Positions 57,320 through 64,000 of a stretch of DNA of 64,000 nucleotides are shown here, piece by piece (position 1 is the first letter of the stretch; the number at the start of each line of letters is the position of its first letter). The stretch covers positions 558,001-622,000 of the forward strand of contig NZ_FOMD01000001.1 of assembly GCF_900112525.1 (NCBI RefSeq). The letters are read 5' to 3'. Below the pieces are notes generated by a model, which worked only from the letters and a program-made list of their open reading frames with translations, was not told where the DNA came from and did no database searches. The position numbers and the translations under genes are program-made. Source of the DNA: Klenkia taihuensis. Lineage in GTDB: Bacteria > Actinomycetota > Actinomycetes > Mycobacteriales > Geodermatophilaceae.

Positions 57320-57697
57320 GTGGCCGAGCTGACCCGTCCCGACGTCGAGCCCCCCACCGGCCCGGCCCCCGACGACCTCGTCGTCGAGGACATCACCGTC
57401 GGCGACGGCGCCGAGGCCACCCCCGGCAGCCTGGTGTCCGCGCACTACGTGGGCGTGACCCACGACGGCGGCGAGCAGTTCGACGCCTCCTGGGACCGCG
57501 GCGACCCGCTGGAGTTCCGCCTCGGCGTCGGCATGGTCATCACCGGCTGGGACGAGGGCATCGCCGGCATGAAGGTCGGCGGCCGCCGCCGGCTGACCAT
57601 CCCGCCGCACAAGGCCTACGGCGACCGCGGCGCGGGCGGGGTCATCAAGCCCGGCGCCACGCTGGTCTTCGTCGTCGACCTCGTCGGCGTGCGCTAG
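57320..57697 (+). CDS. FKBP-type peptidyl-prolyl cis-trans isomerase
   Basis: 125-residue cytosolic FKBP with one domain: GSLVSAHYVGVTHDGGEQFDASWDRG, FRLGVGMVITGWDEGIAGMKVGGRRRLTIPP and GDRGAGGVIKPGATLVFVVDLVG in typical order. The active-site pocket residues (Tyr, Phe, Asp, Ile, Trp) are conserved. GTG start with GAGGAGAA 5 bases upstream. It helps protein folding. Its stop overlaps the stop of the convergent VOC gene by 4 bases. Confidence 0.95.
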   Translation: MAELTRPDVEPPTGPAPDDLVVEDITVGDGAEATPGSLVSAHYVGVTHDGGEQFDASWDRGDPLEFRLGVGMVITGWDEGIAGMKVGGRRRLTIPPHKAYGDRGAGGVIKPGATLVFVVDLVGVR

Positions 57698-58077
57698 CCG
57701 ACGGAGTGGTGCACGGCCTCGGCGTTGTTGCCGTCGGGGTCGCGCAGGAACGTGCCGTAGTAGCCGGGGTGGTACTCGGGCCACACCCGCGGCGCGTGCA
57801 GCACCTCGAAGCCGGCCGCGACCGCAGCGGCGTGCACGGCGTCGACCGCGGCCCGGTCCGGCGCGGTGAACGCCAGGTGCACCTCGCCGTCGGTGCGGCC
57901 CCCGTGCGGGGCCAGCCAGAAGTGCGGGACGCCGTCGGCGCCGGCGACGCCGATCACCGGCCCGGCGGGGGTGCCGAACCGCGCCGCCTCCCGGAACCCG
58001 AGCGGGGCGAACGCGGTCAGGTAGAAGCGCAGCGCGGCCTCGGGGTCGGCGCAGGGGATGCCCAGGTGGTCCAGCAC
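57694..58077 (-). CDS. VOC-family (glyoxalase-like) protein
   Basis: 127-residue single VOC module. LDHLGIPCADPEAALRFYL at the N-terminus and WPEYHPGYYGTFLRDPDGNNAEAVHH at the C-terminus hold the His and Glu expected in the metal site. It is a paralogue of the VOC protein at 23171-23581 but without a WYL regulator. GTG start at 58077, chosen because the domain begins there and AGGA lies 8 bases upstream. Substrate unknown. Confidence 0.88.
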   Translation of the reverse strand: MLDHLGIPCADPEAALRFYLTAFAPLGFREAARFGTPAGPVIGVAGADGVPHFWLAPHGGRTDGEVHLAFTAPDRAAVDAVHAAAVAAGFEVLHAPRVWPEYHPGYYGTFLRDPDGNNAEAVHHSVG

Positions 58078-58131
58078 GGCCCCGATCCTGGCCCGGGGAA
58101 CACCGCGGGCGGAAGGGGTGTTGGGCCGCGC

Positions 58132-58824
58132 GTGAAGGTGGAGATCTGGTCCGACGTCGTGTGCCCCTGGTGCTACATCGGCAAGCGCCGGTTCGAGACC
58201 GCCCTGTCGCGGTTCGAGCACGCCGACGCCGTCGAGGTGGTCTGGCGCAGCTTCCAGCTCGACCCCACCGTCGCCGAGGGCGACGTGCACCCGACCCTGC
58301 CGGCGCTGGCCCGCAAGTACGGCCGCTCCGAGGACGAGATGCGCGAGCAGATGACCTCGCTGGACGCGCTGGCGCTGCGCGAGGGCCTGCACTACGACCT
58401 GGCGAACGGGGTCAGCGGCAACACCCTGCTCGCCCACCAGCTCATCCACCTGGCCGCCGAGCAGGGGAAGCAGGACGCCATGAAGGAGCGCCTGCTGCAC
58501 GCCCACTTCGAGCAGCAGGTGTCGGTCTTCGACCTGGACTCGCTGGTGGGCCTGGGCGCCGAGGTCGGCCTGGACGCCGACGAGGTGCGCGCCGCGCTGA
58601 CCGACCGCCGGTACCTGGACGCCGTCCGCGAGGACATCGCCACCGCGCAGGCCCTCGGCGCCACCGGCGTGCCGTTCTTCGTGGTCGACCGCACCTACGG
58701 CGCCGCGGGCGCCCAGGACCCGTCGGTGCTGCTGCAGCTGCTGGAGCGGGCCTGGGCCGACAGCCACCCGCTGGCCACCGTGCCGCCGGCCGCGGGCTGC
58801 GAGGGCGACAGCTGCACCGTGTGA
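58132..58824 (+). CDS. DsbA-family oxidoreductase, FrnE-like
   Basis: 230-residue thioredoxin-fold protein with CPWC at Cys11-Cys14 and the helical insertion of the FrnE/2-hydroxychromene-2-carboxylate isomerase-like group. TGVPFFVVDRTYGAAGAQ near residue 182 holds the cis-Pro loop. A second cysteine pair ends the protein in GCEGDSC, an extension that may be part of the redox relay. There is no signal peptide, so it is cytosolic. GTG start 55 bases from the VOC gene. FrnE proteins protect against oxidative stress in Deinococcus. Confidence 0.92.
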   Translation: MKVEIWSDVVCPWCYIGKRRFETALSRFEHADAVEVVWRSFQLDPTVAEGDVHPTLPALARKYGRSEDEMREQMTSLDALALREGLHYDLANGVSGNTLLAHQLIHLAAEQGKQDAMKERLLHAHFEQQVSVFDLDSLVGLGAEVGLDADEVRAALTDRRYLDAVREDIATAQALGATGVPFFVVDRTYGAAGAQDPSVLLQLLERAWADSHPLATVPPAAGCEGDSCTV

Positions 58825-58839
58825 CCTAGGGTCGCGGTC

Positions 58840-59463
58840 ATGGAGGGGACGCCGCGGATCCGTATCTCGGACGCCGACCGGGAGCGGGCCGCGCAGCGGC
58901 TGCACACCGCCATGGCCGAGGGGCGGATCAGCTTCGCCGAGCTCGACGAGCGGCTGACCACCGTCTACGCCGCCCGGTACGCCGAGGACCTCCAGCCACC
59001 GCTGGCCGACCTCCCGCCCGAGCACCCCCCGGCGCCGTCGGGCCTGGCCGTCGTACCCCCGGCCACCCCGACCACCTGGCAGCCCGCGCCCCCCGCGGGC
59101 CCCGCGCCGGTGGTGCTGAAGTCCGGGATGGGCGACATCAAGCGCACCGGCGCCTGGCAGGTGCCCCCGGTCCTCGAGGTGCAGAGCACGATGGGCGACG
59201 CCGTCCTGGACTTCACCCGGGCGGTGCTGCCCCAGCAGGTGGTCGAGGTCCGGGTCAAGCTCGGCGCCGGCACCGCCAGGTTCATCCTCCCCGACGGCGC
59301 GACCGCGGACGTCGACGGCGTCTCGGCGGGGATGGGCAGCGTGAAGAGCAAGGTGCCCGCCGGGCCGCAGCACGGGCAGCTGCACCTGGTGGTGCGCGGC
59401 AAGGTCTCGATGGGCGACGTCGTCGTCCGGTACCCGTACGAGGTCGGCCGCTTCCGGTTCTGA
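58840..59463 (+). CDS. DUF1707 domain protein with beta-helix-like C-terminus
   Basis: 207-residue protein. The N-terminal DUF1707 module (IRISDADRERAAQRL, FAELDERLTTVYAARY) is followed by a Pro-rich linker and a C-terminal domain with repeated GMGDIKRTG, STMGDAVLDF, AGMGSVKSK and SMGDVVVRY strands, resembling the DUF2154/LiaF-type cell-wall-active domain. There is no TM segment. Proteins like this are common in actinobacteria and may sense envelope stress; the function is unproven. ATG start. Confidence 0.9.
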   Translation: MEGTPRIRISDADRERAAQRLHTAMAEGRISFAELDERLTTVYAARYAEDLQPPLADLPPEHPPAPSGLAVVPPATPTTWQPAPPAGPAPVVLKSGMGDIKRTGAWQVPPVLEVQSTMGDAVLDFTRAVLPQQVVEVRVKLGAGTARFILPDGATADVDGVSAGMGSVKSKVPAGPQHGQLHLVVRGKVSMGDVVVRYPYEVGRFRF

Positions 59464-59484
59464 GCCGCCGGGTAGTGGCCGACG

Positions 59485-60240
59485 GTGCTGAACCGAGCCG
59501 ACCCCTTCCCCGACCGGCCCGGCCCGGTCGTCGTCCTGCTGCCGGCCTTCCCGCTGGACCACCGCCTGTGGGACGACGTCGCGGCCCTGCTGCCGGCCCC
59601 GCTGCGGCCGGTCGCCGTCGACCTGCCCGGCCTGGGCTCCCCGGCCTCCGGCGAGCCGTCGCTGGAGCTCGCCGTCGACGGCGTCCTCGAACTGCTCGAC
59701 GAGCTCGGCGCCGACCGGGCGGTCGTGGCCGGGCTCTCCACCGGCGGGTACGTCGCCGCGATGCTGGCCGGCCGCGCCCCGGAGCGGGTGGCGGCCCTGG
59801 CGCTGTGCGACACCACCACCGAGGTCGGCCCGCCCGACGTGCCCGCCGACCGCCTCGCCGTCGCCGACGACCTGGAGCAGCACGGGATCGGGGCGGTGCT
59901 GGACTCCGTCGCCGAGGGCCTGGGCCCGCACGCCGGCCCGGAGCTGGCCGAGCGGGTGGCCACGATGATCCGCTCGCAGGACCCGGCGGACGTCGCCTGG
60001 GTCTGCCGCGCGCTGGCCGCGCGGCCGGACACCTCGGCCGCCGTCCGGGACCTCCCGGCGCCGGTGCTGCTGCTCTTCGGCGAGCACGACGCGCCCACCC
60101 CGCCGGAGGACCGGCTGGCGGAGCTGCGCGCGCTGCGGCCCGACGCGACCGCGGTGGTGGTGCCCGGCTCCGGGCACCTGACCGCGCTGGAGGCCCCGGC
60201 CGAGGTGGCCGGGGCGCTCGCGGCGCTGGCCCGGGCCTAG
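59485..60240 (+). CDS. alpha/beta-fold hydrolase
   Basis: 251-residue hydrolase with VLLPAFPLDHRLW near residue 15 (oxyanion side), the nucleophile Ser in VAGLSTGGYVAAM near 80, the acid in LLLFGEHDAPTPP near 195 and the catalytic His in GSGHLTALEAP near 228. It most resembles 3-oxoadipate enol-lactonase-like and esterase families. It starts at an in-frame GTG with no clear ribosome-binding site. Substrate unknown. Confidence 0.9.
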   Translation: MLNRADPFPDRPGPVVVLLPAFPLDHRLWDDVAALLPAPLRPVAVDLPGLGSPASGEPSLELAVDGVLELLDELGADRAVVAGLSTGGYVAAMLAGRAPERVAALALCDTTTEVGPPDVPADRLAVADDLEQHGIGAVLDSVAEGLGPHAGPELAERVATMIRSQDPADVAWVCRALAARPDTSAAVRDLPAPVLLLFGEHDAPTPPEDRLAELRALRPDATAVVVPGSGHLTALEAPAEVAGALAALARA

Positions 60241-60434
60241 CCCGGGGGCTGCTGCTCGGTCAGCTGCTCGTCGGCCTCGCCGGCCGGGTCGTCGGACAGC
60301 TCGTCCTCGCCGGCGGCCAGGTCGTCGTCCTCGGCGGAGGCGAGGTCGGCGCCCTCGGCGAGGGCGCCGGGGTCGGCCTGGGTGGTGCGCGGGTCGGCGG
60401 CGGGGTCGGGGACGTCGGGGTCGGTGACGGTCAT
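60237..60434 (-). CDS. small acidic hypothetical protein, 65 aa
   Basis: Very acidic, proline- and aspartate-rich protein with no fold prediction possible from the sequence. It starts at ATG 60434 and its stop overlaps the hydrolase stop by 4 bases. The composition (many DP, DD, AE repeats) is like small acidic proteins of unknown role. It may also be a spurious frame; the low-complexity content reduces confidence. Confidence 0.4.
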   Translation of the reverse strand: MTVTDPDVPDPAADPRTTQADPGALAEGADLASAEDDDLAAGEDELSDDPAGEADEQLTEQQPPG

Positions 60435-60478
60435 GGCCGACCCCGTGCCCGCGCAGGGCCGTCGCCAACCGGACCTGC

Positions 60479-60524
60479 AAGACGTCCCAGACGTCTGGTC
60501 ACGGACAAGACGTCAGATACGTCT
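60479..60524. promoter_or_regulatory. GACGTC repeat cluster upstream of pckG
   Basis: Three full GACGTC copies (60481, 60490, 60509) and a half site ACGTCT at 60519 in a 46-base A/T-richer stretch, about 95-140 bases before the PEP carboxykinase start. Repeats of a palindromic hexamer before a gluconeogenic gene suggest cooperative binding of a transcription factor, but no known regulator is assigned. Confidence 0.5.
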
Positions 60525-60617
60525 CACCCGTTCCATCTGTCCGTGGCCCTGCTGCGGCGCTAGCCTCGTCCGATCGCACCAGCGCCGGGGCGAGCTCCGC
60601 ACCGGCGGCAACGATGG

Positions 60618-62444
60618 ATGGAGACGCCCGTGACGTCCGTGGCCACCCCCGGTCTGGAGAACGCCCCCACCACCCACTCCCGGCTGCTGGCCTGGGTGGC
60701 CGAGATGGCGGAGCTGACCACCCCGGACCGCGTGGTGTGGGTGGACGGCAGCGACGAGGAGTGGACCCGGCTCACCGAGCAGCTGGTGGCCGCGGGCACC
60801 TTCACCCGGCTGGCCGCCAAGCCCAACTCCTTCCTGGCCCAGTCCGACCCCAGCGACGTCGCCCGGGTCGAGGACCGCACCTACATCTGCTCCGTCGACG
60901 AGGCCGACGCCGGTCCCACCAACAACTGGATGGACCCGGCCGAGATGAAGTCGGTCATGACCGGGCTGTACCGCGGCTGCATGCGCGGCCGCACCATGTA
61001 CGTCATCCCGTTCTGCATGGGCCCCATCGACGCCGAGTCGCCGATGTTCGGCGTCGAGCTCACCGACTCCGAGTACGTCGTGGTCTCCATGCGGGTCATG
61101 GCCCGCATCGGCACCGCAGCGCTGCAGGCCATGGGCACCGACCGGCCCTTCGTGCCGGCCATGCACTCCCTCGGCGCCCCGCTGGAGCCCGGCCAGGCCG
61201 ACGTCCCGTGGCCGTGCAGCACGACCAAGTACATCGTCCAGTTCCCCGAGGAGCGGATGATCTGGTCCTACGGGTCGGGCTACGGCGGCAACGCCCTGCT
61301 GGGCAAGAAGTGCTACTCGCTGCGGATCGCCTCGGTCATGGCCCGCGACGAGGGCTGGCTGGCCGAGCACATGCTGATCCTCAAGCTCACCAACCCCGAG
61401 GGCGCGGTGCACTACATCGCCGCCGCGTTCCCCAGCGCCTGCGGCAAGACCAACCTGGCGATGCTGGAGCCCACCATCCCGGGCTGGAAGGTCGAGACCC
61501 TCGGCGACGACATCGCCTGGATGCGGTTCGGCGAGGACGGCCGGCTCTACGCCCTCAACCCCGAGTTCGGCCTGTTCGGCGTCGCGCCGGGCACGGGCTG
61601 GGACACCAACCCCAACGCGATGCGCACCATCGAGCAGGGCAACTCGGTGTTCACCAACGTGGCGCTCACCGACGACGGCGACGTCTGGTGGGAGGGCATG
61701 ACCGACGAGCCCCCGGCCCACCTCACCGACTGGAAGGGCCGCGACTGGACGCCGGAGTCCGACGAGCCCTCCAGCCACCCGAACAGCCGGTTCTGCACCC
61801 CGATCACTCAGTGCCCGATCCTCGCCCCCGAGTGGGACGACCCGAAGGGCGTGCCGATCTCGGCGATCCTGTTCGGCGGCCGCCGCAAGACCACCATCCC
61901 GCTGGTCACCCAGGCCCGGGACTGGAACCACGGCGTGTTCATGGGCGCGACGCTGTCCTCGGAGACCACCGCGGCGGCCACCGGCGCCGTCGGCGTCATC
62001 CGCCGCGACCCGTTCGCGATGCTGCCCTTCATCGGCTACAACGCCGGCGACTACTTCAACCACTGGGTGGAGACCGGCAAGTCCGCCGACGCCACCAAGC
62101 TGCCGGCGATCTTCTACGTCAACTGGTTCCGCCGGGACGACGAGGGCGGCTTCCTGTGGCCGGGCTTCGGCGAGAACTCCCGCGTGCTCAAGTGGGTCGT
62201 CGAACGGCTGGAGGGCACCGCCTCGGCCGTGGAGACCCCGGTCGGCCACGTGCCCACCGCCGACTCCCTCGACGTCGAGGGCCTGGGCATGACCCCCGAG
62301 CAGGTCGAGGCCGCGCTCGCGGTGCGGCCCGAGGAGTGGCGCGAGGAGATCCCGCAGATCACCGAGTGGTTCGAGAAGTTCGGCGACAAGCTCCCCACCA
62401 CGATGTGGGACGAGCTGGAGATCCTCCGGAGCCGCCTCGCCTGA
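60618..62444 (+). CDS. pckG: phosphoenolpyruvate carboxykinase (GTP)
   Basis: 608-residue GTP-dependent PEP carboxykinase. Substrate and metal loops include TNNWMDP near residue 100, [20 protein letters not shown] near 216, the kinase P-loop [11 protein letters not shown] near 273 and the Arg-rich [11 protein letters not shown] near 420. It decarboxylates oxaloacetate to PEP, the first step of gluconeogenesis. ATG start with a good context. The promoter region contains repeated GACGTC sites. It is monocistronic. Confidence 0.97.
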   Translation: METPVTSVATPGLENAPTTHSRLLAWVAEMAELTTPDRVVWVDGSDEEWTRLTEQLVAAGTFTRLAAKPNSFLAQSDPSDVARVEDRTYICSVDEADAGPTNNWMDPAEMKSVMTGLYRGCMRGRTMYVIPFCMGPIDAESPMFGVELTDSEYVVVSMRVMARIGTAALQAMGTDRPFVPAMHSLGAPLEPGQADVPWPCSTTKYIVQFPEERMIWSYGSGYGGNALLGKKCYSLRIASVMARDEGWLAEHMLILKLTNPEGAVHYIAAAFPSACGKTNLAMLEPTIPGWKVETLGDDIAWMRFGEDGRLYALNPEFGLFGVAPGTGWDTNPNAMRTIEQGNSVFTNVALTDDGDVWWEGMTDEPPAHLTDWKGRDWTPESDEPSSHPNSRFCTPITQCPILAPEWDDPKGVPISAILFGGRRKTTIPLVTQARDWNHGVFMGATLSSETTAAATGAVGVIRRDPFAMLPFIGYNAGDYFNHWVETGKSADATKLPAIFYVNWFRRDDEGGFLWPGFGENSRVLKWVVERLEGTASAVETPVGHVPTADSLDVEGLGMTPEQVEAALAVRPEEWREEIPQITEWFEKFGDKLPTTMWDELEILRSRLA

Positions 62445-62507
62445 CCGCCACGCCGGGCCGGGCCGTTCGCGTCGACGGTCGGGCCCGGCGCGGCTACGGT
62501 CCGTCGC

Positions 62508-63038
62508 ATGAGGCATGTCGCCGGCTTCGTCCTCGGGCTCGTCCTCGCCGCGGGCGCCCTGCTGGCCGTCGGGCAGGGCGTGGTGCGGCTGGCGACCGCC
62601 GTGGCGGCGAACGCCACGAGCACCGAGGGCTTCGTCTGGCTCGCCGTCGGGGCGGGGGTCCTCGGGCTGGCCGCGGCCGCGCGCCGGGTGTCCCCGCTCG
62701 TGCCCTTCCTCGCCGGCGCCCCGTTCCTCGCCCTCGGCGTGCTCGCCCAGGTGGCCCCGGGGACCCTGTCCGGGACCGAGCTCCCCGCGGCCGGCGCGGC
62801 GCTGGACGGGCTCCGCACCTTCGGCGCCCTCGGCGGTGCGCTGGTGGTCGGCGGCGTCCTCGTCCTGCTGTCGCTGGTCCCGCAGGGGCGTCGTCCCCGC
62901 CGCCGGGACGACGACGAGGACGACGGGTTCACCGCGGTGCCCGACGGCCAGCCGCAGGCCTGGCGCTCACCCGAGTCCAGCACGAACGCCTACCCGCGGG
63001 CCGAGCCCTACCAGCGCCCGCCGCTGCCGCCGTCCTGA
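62508..63038 (+). CDS. membrane protein, 176 aa
   Basis: Four predicted TM segments: VAGFVLGLVLAAGALLAVGQG near 4-24, FVWLAVGAGVLGLAAAARR near 42-60, LVPFLAGAPFLALGVLAQVA near 64-83 and FGALGGALVVGGVLVLLSLV near 105-124. A charged cytoplasmic tail of about 50 residues has an acidic cluster (DDDEDD) and ends in proline-rich sequence. ATG start. It resembles other small actinobacterial membrane proteins; function unknown. Confidence 0.78.
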   Translation: MRHVAGFVLGLVLAAGALLAVGQGVVRLATAVAANATSTEGFVWLAVGAGVLGLAAAARRVSPLVPFLAGAPFLALGVLAQVAPGTLSGTELPAAGAALDGLRTFGALGGALVVGGVLVLLSLVPQGRRPRRRDDDEDDGFTAVPDGQPQAWRSPESSTNAYPRAEPYQRPPLPPS

Positions 63039-63116
63039 CCCTCCTGCGGGCACCGGGCCCGCCCGGCGGTTAGCGTCGGGTCCGCATCCCCCACCCCCGC
63101 CGGAGGCCACCTCCCC

Positions 63117-64000
63117 GTGCCCAACCCGTACCTGCACGTGCTGCGCACGCCGCACGTGCTGCCGATGGTGGCGGCGGCGTTCATCGGGCGCCTGCCGCTG
63201 TCGATGATCGGGCTGGGCAGCGTGCTGCTGGTGCAGGACTACACCGGCTCGTACGCCCTGGGCGGCGGTGTGGCCGCGGCCGGTGCGGTGGCCACCGCGA
63301 TCAGCGGCCCGGTCCTGGGCCGGCTGGCCGACACCCTCGGCCAGCGCCGGGTGCTGCTGCCGGTGCTCGTGGTCTTCGTGCTGGCCGGCTTCGGCTTCCT
63401 GTTCTCGGTGCGCGAGGGCTGGCCGCTGTGGGTCGTGTTCGCCACCGGCGCCCTGGCCGGGGCCTGCATCCCGCCGGTGGGGTCGATGATCCGGGTGCGC
63501 TGGACCCACCTGCTGCGCGGCACGCCGCGGCTGCCCACCGCGCTGGCGATGGAGTCGGTGGTCGACGAGTTCGTGTTCATCGTCGGCCCGGTGCTCGTCA
63601 CGTTCCTGTCCACCACCGGGCACACGACCTCCGGCGTGGTCACCGCGTTCACCCTCGCCGTCGTCGGCAGCCTCGCCTTCGCCGCGCAGGGCCGCACCGA
63701 GCCGCCGGCGCACGGCCACGAGTCCCGGCAGGGTCCCTCGGCGATGCGCACCGCCGGGCTGCGGGTGCTCTTCGTCGTCGGCCTGGCCGTGGGCACCATG
63801 CTCGGCACGCTGGAGATCGCGCTGGTCGCCTTCGCCGACGAGGTGGGCGCCAAGTCCTACTCGGGCGTGCTCATCGCCGCGCTGGCCATCGGGTCCATGG
63901 TGTCGGGGATCGGCTGGGGCACCGTGCACTTCCGATCCCCGGTGCGCCGCCGGCTGCTCGCCGTCCTCGGGCTGTTCGTGCTCACCAGCCTGCCGCTGCT
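63117..64000 (+). CDS. MFS transporter (N-terminal part; continues past the window)
   Basis: The first 294 codons of an MFS permease. The first TM helices and a GxLaDrxGrrxv-like motif (GRLADTLGQRRVLLPVLV near 67) between TM2 and TM3 mark the major facilitator superfamily. A central loop (RTEPPAHGHESRQGPS) separates the two six-helix halves; the second half is cut by the window end. GTG start with GGAGG 9 bases upstream. The arrangement suits a drug or sugar exporter, but the substrate is unknown. Confidence 0.88.
   Translation, partial: MPNPYLHVLRTPHVLPMVAAAFIGRLPLSMIGLGSVLLVQDYTGSYALGGGVAAAGAVATAISGPVLGRLADTLGQRRVLLPVLVVFVLAGFGFLFSVREGWPLWVVFATGALAGACIPPVGSMIRVRWTHLLRGTPRLPTALAMESVVDEFVFIVGPVLVTFLSTTGHTTSGVVTAFTLAVVGSLAFAAQGRTEPPAHGHESRQGPSAMRTAGLRVLFVVGLAVGTMLGTLEIALVAFADEVGAKSYSGVLIAALAIGSMVSGIGWGTVHFRSPVRRRLLAVLGLFVLTSLPL

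Noticed and set aside
1-64000. tRNA genes, rRNA genes, CRISPR arrays, insertion sequences or prophage genes
   Set aside because: I found no cloverleaf-like sequence, repeat-spacer array, transposase, integrase or phage protein; intergenic gaps are mostly shorter than 200 bases.

Overview
The window is a very GC-rich, gene-dense actinobacterial chromosome segment. GTG starts are frequent, coding strongly prefers G/C in third positions, stop/start overlaps of the TGA/GTGA type are common, and several actinobacterial markers are present (GTP-type PEP carboxykinase, DUF1707 protein, split MprF-like pair, FCD-GntR and WYL regulators). This composition and gene mix would suit Geodermatophilaceae (Blastococcus, Geodermatophilus, Modestobacter) or a close relative, but that placement is inference. 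I see no rRNA, tRNA, CRISPR array, insertion sequence or prophage, and no gene-free stretch longer than about 300 bases.

Layout. 1-2 kb: a chemoreceptor and a small unknown protein. 2-7.5 kb: a catabolic cluster (locus A) on the minus strand: a flavodoxin/WrbA-like protein, an isochorismatase-family amidohydrolase, an MmgE/PrpD-family enzyme, a RutA-like flavin monooxygenase and an isocitrate lyase/PEP-mutase-family lyase, with a divergent FCD-type GntR regulator. 7.5-15.9 kb: a seven-gene minus-strand operon in which a ribose-type ABC importer is interleaved with a phosphotriesterase-like hydrolase, an ROK kinase, a YhfX-like PLP enzyme and a double-SIS protein; an ROK repressor is divergent. 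17.1-22.2 kb: locus B, with a divergent amidase and a plus-strand operon of MaoC hydratase, CoA-transferase, acyl-CoA dehydrogenase and CitE-like lyase, which together could take a C5 dicarboxylate (itaconate, mesaconate or methylsuccinate) to pyruvate and acetyl-CoA. Loci A and B share an operator-like palindrome with core GTC-A-GAC, so they may form one regulon.

22-32 kb: a WYL regulator/VOC divergent pair, a ThrE-type exporter, an Lrp regulator, a VIT1-like transporter, a ureohydrolase operon with an NCS1 permease, a cyclase and its XRE-cupin regulator, a PP2C phosphatase and a lone degenerate GGDEF protein. 32-36.4 kb: copper amine oxidase, a second ureohydrolase and an aldehyde dehydrogenase, which fit catabolism of agmatine, guanidino compounds or polyamines. 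36-43 kb: a VOC protein, a PRC-barrel protein, a G6PD-DUF2237-glutathione peroxidase operon, acetoacetyl-CoA synthetase and an acyl-CoA dehydrogenase.

43-54 kb: membrane and cell-surface functions (DUF1624-like acyltransferase, secreted polysaccharide deacetylase, MprF-like flippase plus an aminoacyl-lipid synthase fused to a rhomboid domain), a second WYL/VOC pair, an ArgO/LysE exporter with its LysR regulator, and a Rieske-membrane protein. 54-64 kb: a TetR regulator with tandem operators next to a CsbD stress protein, a 2OG-Fe(II) oxygenase, FKBP, VOC, DsbA/FrnE and DUF1707 proteins, an alpha/beta hydrolase, PEP carboxykinase, a membrane protein and an MFS transporter cut by the window end.
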